The position numbers were made by a program, and so were the translations under genes. This document shows, one piece after another, positions 7,691-16,588 of a stretch of DNA of 46,162 nucleotides. The notes beneath the pieces were generated by a model. It did not search any database, was not told where the DNA came from, and was given only the letters and a program-made list of their open reading frames with translations. Origin of the DNA: an uncultured Alphaproteobacteria bacterium (GTDB lineage Bacteria; Pseudomonadota; Alphaproteobacteria; Micropepsales; Micropepsaceae); contig CAIYRG010000040.1 of NCBI GenBank assembly GCA_903928515.1, forward strand, positions 1 to 46,162, read 5' to 3'. How positions within the stretch are numbered: position 1 is the first letter of the stretch; each line of letters begins with the position of its first letter.

Positions 7691-10600
7691 ACCTCTCTGA
7701 GCCGTTCATCCGCCGCCCGGTGATGACAACGCTGGTGATGGCGGCGTTTCTGCTCACCGGTTCTCTCGGGTATTCGACGCTTCCGGTCAGCGAACTTCCC
7801 GCCATCGACTATCCGACGATCCAGATCCAGGCGATGTTGCCGGGCGCGGACGCCGATACGATGGCGTCCTCGGTGGCCACGCCGCTCGAGAACAAATTCT
7901 CCGGCATCGCATCCATCGACTCCATGTCGTCGCAGAGCCAAGCCGGTTACACGCGCATCACGCTGCAATTCAAGCTCGACCGCAACATCGATGCGGCCGC
8001 ACAGGACGTGCAATCGGCGCTCTCGTCCGCCGTGCGCCTGTTGCCGAAGGACATGACGACGCCGCCGTCGATCAACAAGGTCAATCCGGCGGACCAGCCC
8101 TTCATGTTCCTGGTGTTCTCGTCGAACACCATGCCGATCAGCCAAGTCGACGAATACATGGAGACGTTCGTCGGCCGCCAGATCTCAACGATTGACGGCG
8201 TGGCGCAAGTCCAGGTTTGGGGTGCGCAGAAGCCCGCGATCCGCGTGCAGATGGACCCCGACGCGCTCGCCGCGCGCGGCATCGGCGTGGACGAGCTTTC
8301 CAACGCCATCCAGGCCGCCAACGTGAATCAGGCGACCGGCACGCTGGATGGCCGCACCCGTGCGGCCATGATCCAGGCGCAAGGCCAGCTGTTCGATTCC
8401 AAAAGCTTCGGCCAACAGATCATTGCCTACCGCAACGGCGCACCGGTGCGCCTGAACGAAGTCGCGACCGTCATCGACTCCGTCGAGGTCAACAAGAACC
8501 TCAGCTTCTACAACGGCATCCCCGCTTTGATGCTCGCGGTGCAGCGCCAGCCGGGCGCCAACACGGTGGCTGTGGCGGATACGATCTTCAAATTGCTGCC
8601 TGCGCTGCAGAAGCAGTTGCCGCAGGGCATCAGCGTGCATATCGGCTACGACCAGAGCGCCTCCATCCGCGCCGGTGTGAAAGACGTGCAGCTCACCCTG
8701 CTCGTTTCGGCCCTGATGGTCATCGCGGTGATCTTCATCTTCCTGCGCACGCCCTCGGCCACGCTCATCCCCACCGCCACGCTGCCCATCAGCGTGATCG
8801 GCACGTTCGGCGTGATGGGGTTCCTGGGTTACTCGATCGACAATCTGTCGTTGATGGCGCTGACGCTGGCCGTCACCTTCATCGTCGACGACGCCATCGT
8901 GATGCTCGAGAACATCATGCGGCATGTCGAAATGGGCGAAGACCCTTACGCCGCCGCGCTGGCCGGCTCAAAGGAAGTGTCCTTCACCATCCTGTCCATG
9001 ACGCTGTCGCTGGCCTCGGTGTTCATCCCGTTCCTGTTCATGGCGGGCATTCTCGGACGTCTGCTGCACGAATTCGCGGTGGTCATCGTGGTGGCGATCC
9101 TGATTTCCGGCCTCGTGTCGGTGACGCTCACGCCCATGATGTGCTCGCGCCTCATCAAATCGCGCGAAGAAGAAAGCCACGTCCAACACAACAGGTTCTA
9201 TCGCGCGAGCGAGGCCACGTTCGACGCCATACAGCGCGGCTACGACGCGAGCCTTGCCTGGTCGATGCACCACAAGCGCTTCATTCTCGGCACGTTCTTC
9301 GCCAGTCTCATCGCGACGGTGCTGGCCTATATGTGGACGCCACAGGATTTCATTCCCGCGACCGATAACGATTCCATCATCGGTTTCACGCAAGGCTCGA
9401 CCGGCATCTCCTTCGCCGAAATGCTGCGGCTGCAGAATCAAGCCGCCGCGATCGTGCAGAAAAATCCAAACATCGAAGCCGTCATGTCGAATGCCGGTTC
9501 GAACCAGTCGAACGTCTACAACAACGGCCAATTCCGCATCCGGCTGAAGCCGCGCAATCAGCGCAAGGACGGCGTGGACGCCGTCATGCAGCAATTGCGC
9601 GGTCCGCTGGCTCGCCTGCCCGGCATCAAGACGTTTCTGCAAAATCCGCCCTCAATCAAAATCGGCGGCATGCAAAGCCGTGCGTCCTACCAATACACGC
9701 TGCAAGGCATCGACCCTGCCCTGCTTCAGGCGACCGCTTTGCGCATGCAGGACGCCCTCGCCACCACACGCGGCTTCATCGACGTGACAAGCGATTACGA
9801 CCCTTCCACGCCGTCGGTGACCGTGGGCATCAACCGCGACCGCGCGGCGGCGTTGGGCGTTTCGGAAACCGAAGTGGAAGGCGCGCTCGGCGATGCCTTT
9901 GGCGGACAGCAGATTTCCACCATCTTCACCCCGGCCGATCAGTTCAAAGTGATCCTGGAAGTGCTGCCCAAATATCAGGGCAGCGACGACTCGCTTTCAC
10001 ACCTTTATCTGTCGAGCACGAGCGGCACACTTGTGCCCCTGTCAGCCGTCACCGAAATCGGCCACGGCAGCACGGTGGTCTCGCAAAACCATTTGAGCCA
10101 GATTCCGGCGATCACGCTGTCGTTCAACCTCACGCCGGGCACGCCGCTGTCGCAGGCTGTGACATCGATCCAGGACGTGGAAAGCAAGATCGATCTCCCG
10201 GATTCGATTCAAGGCAGCTTCCAGGGCACGGCGCAGGCGTTCCAAAGCTCCGTGAAGGGCATGGGCCTGCTGATCATCGCCGCCATTCTGGCCGTCTATA
10301 TCGTGCTCGGCATTCTGTATGAGAGCTTCATCCACCCCCTGACGATTTTGTCGGGCCTTCCGGCGGCGGCCGTGGGCGCGCTCATCACGCTGGCGGTCTT
10401 CCAAGTGCCGCTGAGCCTCTATGCCTTCGTCGGCATGATTATGCTCATCGGTCTGGTGAAGAAGAACGCGATCATGATGATCGACTTCGCCCTCGCCCGG
10501 CAACGCGTGGACGGCCACTCGGCCGAAGACGCCATCCAGGAAGCCGCGCGCGTGCGCTTCCGTCCCATTCTGATGACGACGATGGCAGCCTTGTTCGGCA

Positions 10601-10791
10601 CGCTTCCCATCGCGCTCGGCATCGGCGCCGGTGGCGAAAGCCGCCAGCCGCTGGGCCTCGCGGTTGTGGGCGGGTTGCTGCTGTCACAGACGCTGACGCT
10701 CTACATCACGCCGGTGCTCTACTACTACCTCGACGGCTTGGCTGCGCGCCGTAGCCGCAAGCACCGCGCCATTCCGGTCAGCGCGGAATAA
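7687..10791 (+). CDS. RND efflux transporter permease subunit (AcrB/MdtB-C family)
   Basis: 1034 aa; N-terminal FIRRPVMTTLVMAAFLL, AVTFIVDDAIVMLENI (TM4), GESRQPLGLAVVGGL; ATGA overlap with adaptor. Confidence 0.96.
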   Translation: MNLSEPFIRRPVMTTLVMAAFLLTGSLGYSTLPVSELPAIDYPTIQIQAMLPGADADTMASSVATPLENKFSGIASIDSMSSQSQAGYTRITLQFKLDRNIDAAAQDVQSALSSAVRLLPKDMTTPPSINKVNPADQPFMFLVFSSNTMPISQVDEYMETFVGRQISTIDGVAQVQVWGAQKPAIRVQMDPDALAARGIGVDELSNAIQAANVNQATGTLDGRTRAAMIQAQGQLFDSKSFGQQIIAYRNGAPVRLNEVATVIDSVEVNKNLSFYNGIPALMLAVQRQPGANTVAVADTIFKLLPALQKQLPQGISVHIGYDQSASIRAGVKDVQLTLLVSALMVIAVIFIFLRTPSATLIPTATLPISVIGTFGVMGFLGYSIDNLSLMALTLAVTFIVDDAIVMLENIMRHVEMGEDPYAAALAGSKEVSFTILSMTLSLASVFIPFLFMAGILGRLLHEFAVVIVVAILISGLVSVTLTPMMCSRLIKSREEESHVQHNRFYRASEATFDAIQRGYDASLAWSMHHKRFILGTFFASLIATVLAYMWTPQDFIPATDNDSIIGFTQGSTGISFAEMLRLQNQAAAIVQKNPNIEAVMSNAGSNQSNVYNNGQFRIRLKPRNQRKDGVDAVMQQLRGPLARLPGIKTFLQNPPSIKIGGMQSRASYQYTLQGIDPALLQATALRMQDALATTRGFIDVTSDYDPSTPSVTVGINRDRAAALGVSETEVEGALGDAFGGQQISTIFTPADQFKVILEVLPKYQGSDDSLSHLYLSSTSGTLVPLSAVTEIGHGSTVVSQNHLSQIPAITLSFNLTPGTPLSQAVTSIQDVESKIDLPDSIQGSFQGTAQAFQSSVKGMGLLIIAAILAVYIVLGILYESFIHPLTILSGLPAAAVGALITLAVFQVPLSLYAFVGMIMLIGLVKKNAIMMIDFALARQRVDGHSAEDAIQEAARVRFRPILMTTMAALFGTLPIALGIGAGGESRQPLGLAVVGGLLLSQTLTLYITPVLYYYLDGLAARRSRKHRAIPVSAE

Positions 10792-10818
10792 TCTGCTGAC
10801 ATAAGTCTCGCTCTCTCC

Positions 10819-10850
10819 TTTCCTCCTCTGCACTTGCGGGGGAGGAAACC
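10819..10850. repeat. Palindromic intergenic element, member 2 (tttcctcctctgcacttgcgggggaggaaacc)
   Basis: Near-identical to 791-823. Confidence 0.7.
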
Positions 10851-10897
10851 GGCAGCGGGCAAGAGGAGAATGTCAGTAATGACGTGGGATGGCGTCC

Positions 10898-11209
10898 TCA
10901 GGCTGGTTCGACCCAACTTCCGCTGCGGACCACGTTCATCAAATGCCCGACCGTGAAGCTCCCAAACTTTCGGTCTCTTAATCCCGATACCTTAGAGATG
11001 CGTGGCAGCGCTTCCGTCTCATTGGGAAAATATGTTCCAAACTCAAAGCCCGCAAACGAAGTCGAATATCGTTTGTGAACTTCATCGAGCAGTTCGCCCG
11101 CGTCATCTCCGTAGAGATGAAGGTCGTGGTAAAGCTCTGATGTCGTAAATACCTGCTGACCAGTAAAGCGTCCCACGAGCGCCAGCACATCTTTCTCGAG
11201 ATCGATCAT
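10898..11209 (-). CDS. DUF1493-like (acyl-carrier-protein-like fold) protein
   Basis: FTTSELYHDLHLYGDDAGELLDEVHKRYSTSFAGFEFGTYFPNE pattern; starts 18 nt after feoB stop. Confidence 0.7.
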   Translation of the reverse strand: MIDLEKDVLALVGRFTGQQVFTTSELYHDLHLYGDDAGELLDEVHKRYSTSFAGFEFGTYFPNETEALPRISKVSGLRDRKFGSFTVGHLMNVVRSGSWVEPA

Positions 11210-11227
11210 GGGAAGTGCGGTTTCGCG

Positions 11228-13148
11228 TCAGCCCCAGCCCAATGCCACTGCGATGTGGAACGTCGCGAACGCGGCTGCGTAGGCCAGCGCCAGCATGTAG
11301 AAGAACGTGATGAGCATAGGGCTCCAGCCGCCCGTCTCGCGTTTGATGACAGCGAGCGTGGAGGCGCATTGCGGCGCGAACACATACCAAGCGAGCAGCG
11401 CGAGTGCTGTGGCCAGACTCCATTGCGAGGCCAGGATGTGGCCCAATTGCTCCTCCGAGCCTTTGCCCTGCACCGCATAGACAGTACCGAGCGAAGCGAC
11501 GGCAACTTCGCGTGCCGCCATGCCGGGGATCAGCGCCACGGCGATCTGCCAGTTGAAGCCAACATGCGCGAGCAACGGCGCGATGGCGTGGCCGATGATC
11601 GAGGCCAGGCTGTAATCGATGGCGGGGTCGGTTGCCCCCACAGGCGGGCGCGGGAACGACGCCAGAAACCAGATCATCACCACCATCGAGAAAATGGTGG
11701 TGCCGGCGCGTTTCAGGAACGCCTTTGCGCGCGTTGCCAACCCGATGAGCACGCTTTTGGTTTGCGGGATTTTGTAATCGGGCAATTCGAGCAGGAACGG
11801 CTCGGCTGGATAATTGCGCCAGAAAATGCGCCGCGCGATGAACGATACGGCCAGCGCGCTGACGATGCCTGCTGCGTACAGCCCAAACATCACAAGGCCC
11901 TGCAGGCCGATCCATCCCCACACGGGACGTGCCGGAATAAAGGCCGAGATGATGAGCGTGTAGACCGGAATGCGCGCCGAGCACGTCATCAACGGCGCCA
12001 CCATAATAGTGGTGAGGCGGTCGCGGCGGGAATCGATCACGCGCGCCGACATGATGCCGGGAATGGCGCAGGCAAAGCTGGAGAGAAGCGGGATGAAGGC
12101 GCGGCCATGCAGGCCCGCACCGCCCATGATGCGATCCATCAGAAACGCGGCGCGCGCCATGTAGCCGAAATCTTCGAGCAGCAGGATGAAGAGGAACAGC
12201 ACGAGGATTTGCGGCAGGAAGACGATGACGGTGCCGACGCCCGAGATCACGCCGTCTTGCAGGAAGCTTTTGAACAGCCCGTCGGCGATATGCGCACCGA
12301 CGAATGCGCCCAGCGCGTCGAAGCTTGAGGAGATCAACTCCATCACCGGCTGCGCCCAGGCGAACACCGCCTGGAACATCACGAACAGCAATGCCAACAG
12401 GATGACGAGACCCCAGACCGGATGCAGCAGCACGGAATCGAGCTTCGCGGTGAATTTGTCTTTGTGCAGCGTGGAGCCGACGGCTTGCGCCATGATGCGG
12501 TCCACCTCGCGATGGGCGGAGCGCAATTCCGAGGCGCTCGGTGCCTCCCAGGAGCCACGGCTTGCCAGCGCATCGCTGTGGATCGCATCGATGCGTTTGA
12601 GAAGCGCATCGACACCGCCGCGCCGCACGGCGACGGAGGTTTCCACCGGCATGCCCAATTCGGCGGACAATTTGGGAATGTCGAACACGATACCGCGCTT
12701 GCGGGCGATGTCGATCATGTTGAGCACGAGCAGCATCGGGCGGCCGACCTGCTTCAACTCCAGCACAAGACGCAGTGCCAGACGCGGGTTGGAAGCATCC
12801 GCCACGCAAATGAGAACATCGGGCAGCGCCTCGCCCGGAAAGCGGCCCAACACGACGTCGCGCGTGACCTCTTCATCGGGGCTGCGCGCACGCAAAGAGT
12901 AGGTGCCGGGCAGATCGACGAGATGGATGGAGCGGCCTTCGGGCGTGACGAACGCACCGGTTTTGCGCTCCACGGTGACGCCGGGATAGTTCGCCACTTT
13001 CTGGCGGCTGCCGGTGAGCGCGTTGAACAAAGCCGTCTTGCCGCAATTGGGCGTGCCGACCAGCGCGAAGTGCCACGCGCCGGTATTCGCGGACGGGCTG
13101 GGAAGCGCCTCCGAGCCGGGGTCCAGTACAACAGCGGCGTCGGTCATT
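11228..13148 (-). CDS. feoB: Ferrous iron transporter B
   Basis: GTPase motifs GTPNCGKTALFNALTG, VDLPGTYSL, NMID; gate motifs in the TM domain; start trimmed to MTDAAVVL. Confidence 0.96.
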
Positions 13149-13461
13149 GGTCCTCGTCGATCGGGTCCACGGCGATAGCCATGGCTTCGCGCCGGCGCAG
13201 AGCGATCGTCGTGTCGTTGACGCGCACCGCAATGGGATCGCGCTTCACCGCGCCCTCGTGGAGGATTTCCACACGCGCGCCTTCGACAAAGCCCATTTCG
13301 ATCAAGCGCTTTTCCAATTCTTCGCCCGACAGCTGCCCGGCCGCATCCATCACCTGCACAGCCGTGATACGGCCGCGAAAGCCGCATCTCGCTTCTCCGA
13401 GGCGGGAGGCAAAACGCTCAGGCTCCCAAGCGACCATGGCCCTGCGGGCTCCAATTTTCAC
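13144..13461 (-). CDS. feoA: Ferrous iron transport protein A
   Basis: SH3-like FeoA pattern (KRLIEMGFVEGARVEILHEG...DPIAVRVNDTTIALRRREAMAI); overlaps feoB start; GTG start, ATG alternative at 13437. Confidence 0.9.
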   Translation of the reverse strand: MKIGARRAMVAWEPERFASRLGEARCGFRGRITAVQVMDAAGQLSGEELEKRLIEMGFVEGARVEILHEGAVKRDPIAVRVNDTTIALRRREAMAIAVDPIDEDQ

Positions 13462-13478
13462 AGCGAAATAGATGAAAT

Positions 13479-13495
13479 TTGCGATTGAATTGCAA
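13479..13495. promoter_or_regulatory. Putative Fur/Irr-type operator upstream of feoAB
   Basis: TTGCGATT G AATTGCAA, 8-1-8 palindrome with one mismatch, about 18 nt upstream of feoA start. Confidence 0.55.
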
Positions 13496-13531
13496 GTGCA
13501 AACTTGGCCGCTACACCGGCGCGGCGAATGG

Positions 13532-14011
13532 CTATTCGGTTACGTCGACGGGCACGCCAGGGTCGCTTTTCGACACGCGGATGGCCAGCGCCGTCTTCAC
13601 GCTGGCGACGTTCTTGGCCGCCGTCAGACGCTCGGTGACGAAGGATTGGAATTCCGAAAGGTCATGCGCCACGCAGCGCAGGACGAAATCGACTTCGCCC
13701 GAGAGCATGTAGCACTCACGCACCAGCGGCCAGGCGCGCACCTGTTCCTCAAAGGCTTTGAGATCGGCTTCCGCCTGGCTGGCGAGGCCGACAAAGGCAA
13801 AGGCCGTCAGCTCATAGCCAAGCGCCCTGGCGTTCAAATCGGCGTGATAGCCTTTGATGAGGCCGGATTCCTCCAGCGCCCGGATGCGGCGGAGGCACGG
13901 CGGCGCTGTGATGCCGGCCCGGCTGGCCAGCTCCACATTCGTCATCCGGCCATCGGCCTGAAGCTCCGAGAGAATGCGCAAATCGACGGAATCGAGCCGG
14001 TGCCGCGCCAT
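13532..14011 (-). CDS. Lrp/AsnC family transcriptional regulator
   Basis: LDSVDLRILSELQADGRMTNVELASRAGITAPPCLRRIRALEESGLIKGYHA HTH plus RAM domain. Confidence 0.94.
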   Translation of the reverse strand: MARHRLDSVDLRILSELQADGRMTNVELASRAGITAPPCLRRIRALEESGLIKGYHADLNARALGYELTAFAFVGLASQAEADLKAFEEQVRAWPLVRECYMLSGEVDFVLRCVAHDLSEFQSFVTERLTAAKNVASVKTALAIRVSKSDPGVPVDVTE

Positions 14012-14170
14012 GTTTCCTGCGTCCCCAAATTTGTCTTTTTGTTGGGCCAGGATATATCGGCGGATAACGGCGCGCGCAATAAAATTTCCTCAGCGTGATC
14101 GATTATAACCCGCCTTGACCTTCACGCGCCCACCGCCGATATCAGCCGCCCAGCCAAGATGGAGACGAAT

Positions 14171-15115
14171 ATGGCCGACACGCAGCATGCCAAAGTGATC
14201 ATTCTGGGCAGCGGCGCGGCCGGATGCACCGCCGCCATCTACGCCTCGCGCGCGATGCTGGAGCCGATGCTGATCGCCGGCCTGCAGCCGGGCGGACAGC
14301 TCACCATCACCACCGAAGTCGAGAACTACCCCGGCTTCAAGGACGCCATCCAAGGCCCGTGGCTGATGGACCAGATGCAGGCTCAGGCCGAGCATCTCGG
14401 CACCAAGATGGTCAACGACATCATCGTGACGGCCGATCTGGCGCGCCGCCCGTTCACGCTGATCGGCGACAGCGGCACGCGCTACACCTGCGACACGCTG
14501 ATTGTCGCCACCGGCGCCTCGGCGAAGTGGCTGGGCATCCCGAGCGAGAGCGCGTTCCAAGGCTTCGGCGTATCGGCCTGCGCCACCTGCGACGGCTTCT
14601 TCTACAAGAACAAGAAGGTGGTCGTGGTCGGCGGCGGCAACACCGCCGTCGAAGAGGCGCTGTTCCTCACCAATTTCGCCAGCGAAGTGACACTGGTGCA
14701 CCGCCGCGACTCCTTGCGCGCCGACAAGACCAACCAGACGCGCTTCGAGAACCACCCCAAAACCAAGATGGTGTGGAATTCCGTGATCGACGAAGTTGTC
14801 GGCGGCGAGAACCCCAAAGGGGTGACCGGCGTGAAGGTGCGCAACGTGAAGACGGGTCATGTCGAGCTGCACGCCACCGACGGATTGTTTGTCGCCATCG
14901 GCCACGAGCCGGCGAGCACGGTGTTCCGCGGACAGTTGGAGATGGACAATGAGGGTTACATCCTCACGGCGCCGGATTCGACGAAGACATCCGTACAGGG
15001 TGTGTTTGCGGCGGGCGATGTGAAGGACAAGATCTTCCGCCAAGCCGTGACGGCGGCGGGCATGGGCTGCATGGCCGCACTGGAAGCCGAACGGTTTTTG
15101 GCCGCGGGGCATTGA
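14171..15115 (+). CDS. trxB: Thioredoxin reductase (NADPH)
   Basis: GSGAAGCTAAIYASRA FAD motif, CATCDGFF redox motif, GGGNTAVEEALFL NADPH motif, GVFAAGDV. Confidence 0.96.
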   Translation: MADTQHAKVIILGSGAAGCTAAIYASRAMLEPMLIAGLQPGGQLTITTEVENYPGFKDAIQGPWLMDQMQAQAEHLGTKMVNDIIVTADLARRPFTLIGDSGTRYTCDTLIVATGASAKWLGIPSESAFQGFGVSACATCDGFFYKNKKVVVVGGGNTAVEEALFLTNFASEVTLVHRRDSLRADKTNQTRFENHPKTKMVWNSVIDEVVGGENPKGVTGVKVRNVKTGHVELHATDGLFVAIGHEPASTVFRGQLEMDNEGYILTAPDSTKTSVQGVFAAGDVKDKIFRQAVTAAGMGCMAALEAERFLAAGH

Positions 15116-15125
15116 CCGCTAGCGC

Positions 15126-15160
15126 AGCGTTTCTAATTCGCTTCGCTCATAAGAAACGCT
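15126..15160. repeat. 35-bp palindromic element E1
   Basis: AGCGTTTCT-N17-AGAAACGCT; flanked by duplicated trxB tail. Confidence 0.75.
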
Positions 15161-15163
15161 AGC

Positions 15164-15201
15164 GCACTGGAAGCCGAACGGTTTTGGCCGCGGGGCATTA
15201 A
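15164..15201 (+). repeat. Duplicated 3' end of trxB
   Basis: gcactggaagccgaacggttttggccgcggggcattaa matches 15077-15115 with one T deleted and TGA changed to TAA. Confidence 0.85.
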
Positions 15202-15229
15202 GCCCCGAACAGTCGCCCCATCCACCGAT

Positions 15230-15342
15230 TGTCATTCCCGCGAAGGCGGGAATCCAGGATTGGTGTTTACGACAAGACGGCTTTCACCGGCCCAGCCATG
15301 TCCGCTTTTAAGCCTGGATGCCCGCCTGCGCGGGCATGACAG
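15230..15342. repeat. REP/BIME-like inverted repeat pair
   Basis: TGTCATTCCCGCGAAGGCGGGAATCCAGG ... CCTGGATGCCCGCCTGCGCGGGCATGACAG; related pair at 37830-37926. Confidence 0.75.
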
Positions 15343-15396
15343 TGGGAAATAACGCGTACCCGCCCACCTTCGCTGCGACGCAGCTTCGGCGGGCGC

Positions 15397-15431
15397 AGCA
15401 TCTCTAAGGCGCTCACGCGCCAAGAGATGCT
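15397..15431. repeat. 35-bp palindromic element E2 (covarying relative)
   Basis: AGCATCTCT-N17-AGAGATGCT, same 9-17-9 architecture as E1/E3. Confidence 0.75.
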
Positions 15432-15442
15432 AGCGCAAGCGC

Positions 15443-15477
15443 AGCGTTTCTAATTCGCTGCGCTCATAAGAAACGCT
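15443..15477. repeat. 35-bp palindromic element E3
   Basis: Nearly identical to E1 (one loop substitution); adjoining base pairs supply the msrP stop codon. Confidence 0.75.
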
Positions 15478-16468
15478 AGCGGAAATAAATCGGGTTCTTC
15501 AAATCCGGATACAGGCTCGCGACTTGCGCGCCATAGCCGTTGAAGATCGTCGTCGGGATCGTGTTGCCAGTGCCAATGACTTCTTCCTGCGCCTGGCTCC
15601 AGCGCGGATGCGGCACCGCCGGATTCACATTCGCCCAGAAGCCGTATTCGTCCGCCGCCAACGCTTCCCAGAACGTCTTGGGCTGCTTGTCGGTGAAGCT
15701 GAACTTCACAATGCCTTTGGTGGATTTGAATCCGTATTTCCACGGCGTCGCCAAACGTAACGGCGCGCCGTTTTGTTTGGGCAGCGGATGGCCGTACATG
15801 CCGGTCACCATGAAGGCGAGTTCGTTTGTCGCCTCGGCCATCGTCAGGCCTTCGGTGTAAGGCCACGGCCAGAACGGCTGATGCTGGCCCACCGCATTGG
15901 TGCGATCCAGGAACGTCGTCATCGTCACGAATTTCGCGCCCGATGTCGGCTTGGCATAATCGACCAGCGCCTTCATCGGAAAGCCGGACCATGGCACCGC
16001 CATAGACCAGCGCTCGACACAGCGATGGCGATAGAGGCGCTCCTCCAGCGGCATCGCTTTGATCAGCGTGTCGATATCGGCTTGGAAGGGCTTCTCGACC
16101 ATGCCGTCGAACGACACGACCCACGGACGGATCGGGAATTTCTGCGCGTTCTTGACCGGATCGCCCTTATCCGTTCCGAACTCGTAATAGTTGTTGAAGG
16201 TGGTCGAGGCCTTCTCGTCGGTGATGGGCTGGCTGATCGTGTAAGCGGCATTGCGCTTGAACGGATACAGCGCCGCGGAAGGATCACCACCCGGAATGGG
16301 TGCGGGTGCAGTCGCAGCGTTGGAATCGTTTTGGCCGCACGACGCCACCAAAGCGGCGCCAATGGCTGCCAAGCCGCCCGTCTTCAGCGCACTGCGGCGA
16401 TGAAACAGAGCTTCCGGCGTGGCTTGTGATTCCGGAATGGCCCAAGCGGGCCGCCGACGGATAAACAT
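15476..16468 (-). CDS. msrP: Protein-methionine-sulfoxide reductase catalytic subunit MsrP (YedY-type molybdoenzyme)
   Basis: Twin-Arg-containing leader (HRRSALKTGGLAAIG), RHRCVERWSMAVPWSGFPM Mo-ligand Cys region; start at MFIRRRPAW preceded by AGGAGG. Confidence 0.92.
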   Translation of the reverse strand: MFIRRRPAWAIPESQATPEALFHRRSALKTGGLAAIGAALVASCGQNDSNAATAPAPIPGGDPSAALYPFKRNAAYTISQPITDEKASTTFNNYYEFGTDKGDPVKNAQKFPIRPWVVSFDGMVEKPFQADIDTLIKAMPLEERLYRHRCVERWSMAVPWSGFPMKALVDYAKPTSGAKFVTMTTFLDRTNAVGQHQPFWPWPYTEGLTMAEATNELAFMVTGMYGHPLPKQNGAPLRLATPWKYGFKSTKGIVKFSFTDKQPKTFWEALAADEYGFWANVNPAVPHPRWSQAQEEVIGTGNTIPTTIFNGYGAQVASLYPDLKNPIYFR

Positions 16469-16588
16469 ATGGACCTCCTGCCATGTCGTTGGATGGCGTG
16501 TTTGCAGCAAAGCTACGCTTCTTTGCCGAAGGGGCCAATATATGTTCCGCCGGCTATCACGCTCGTCAGCCGATGGGCATGAAATCGC

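Noticed and set aside
15361-15395. cgcccaccttcgctgcgacgcagcttcggcgggcg as a terminator
   Set aside because: Hairpin is clear but has no T tract and resembles the 29783-29806 palindrome, so treated as a dispersed repeat.
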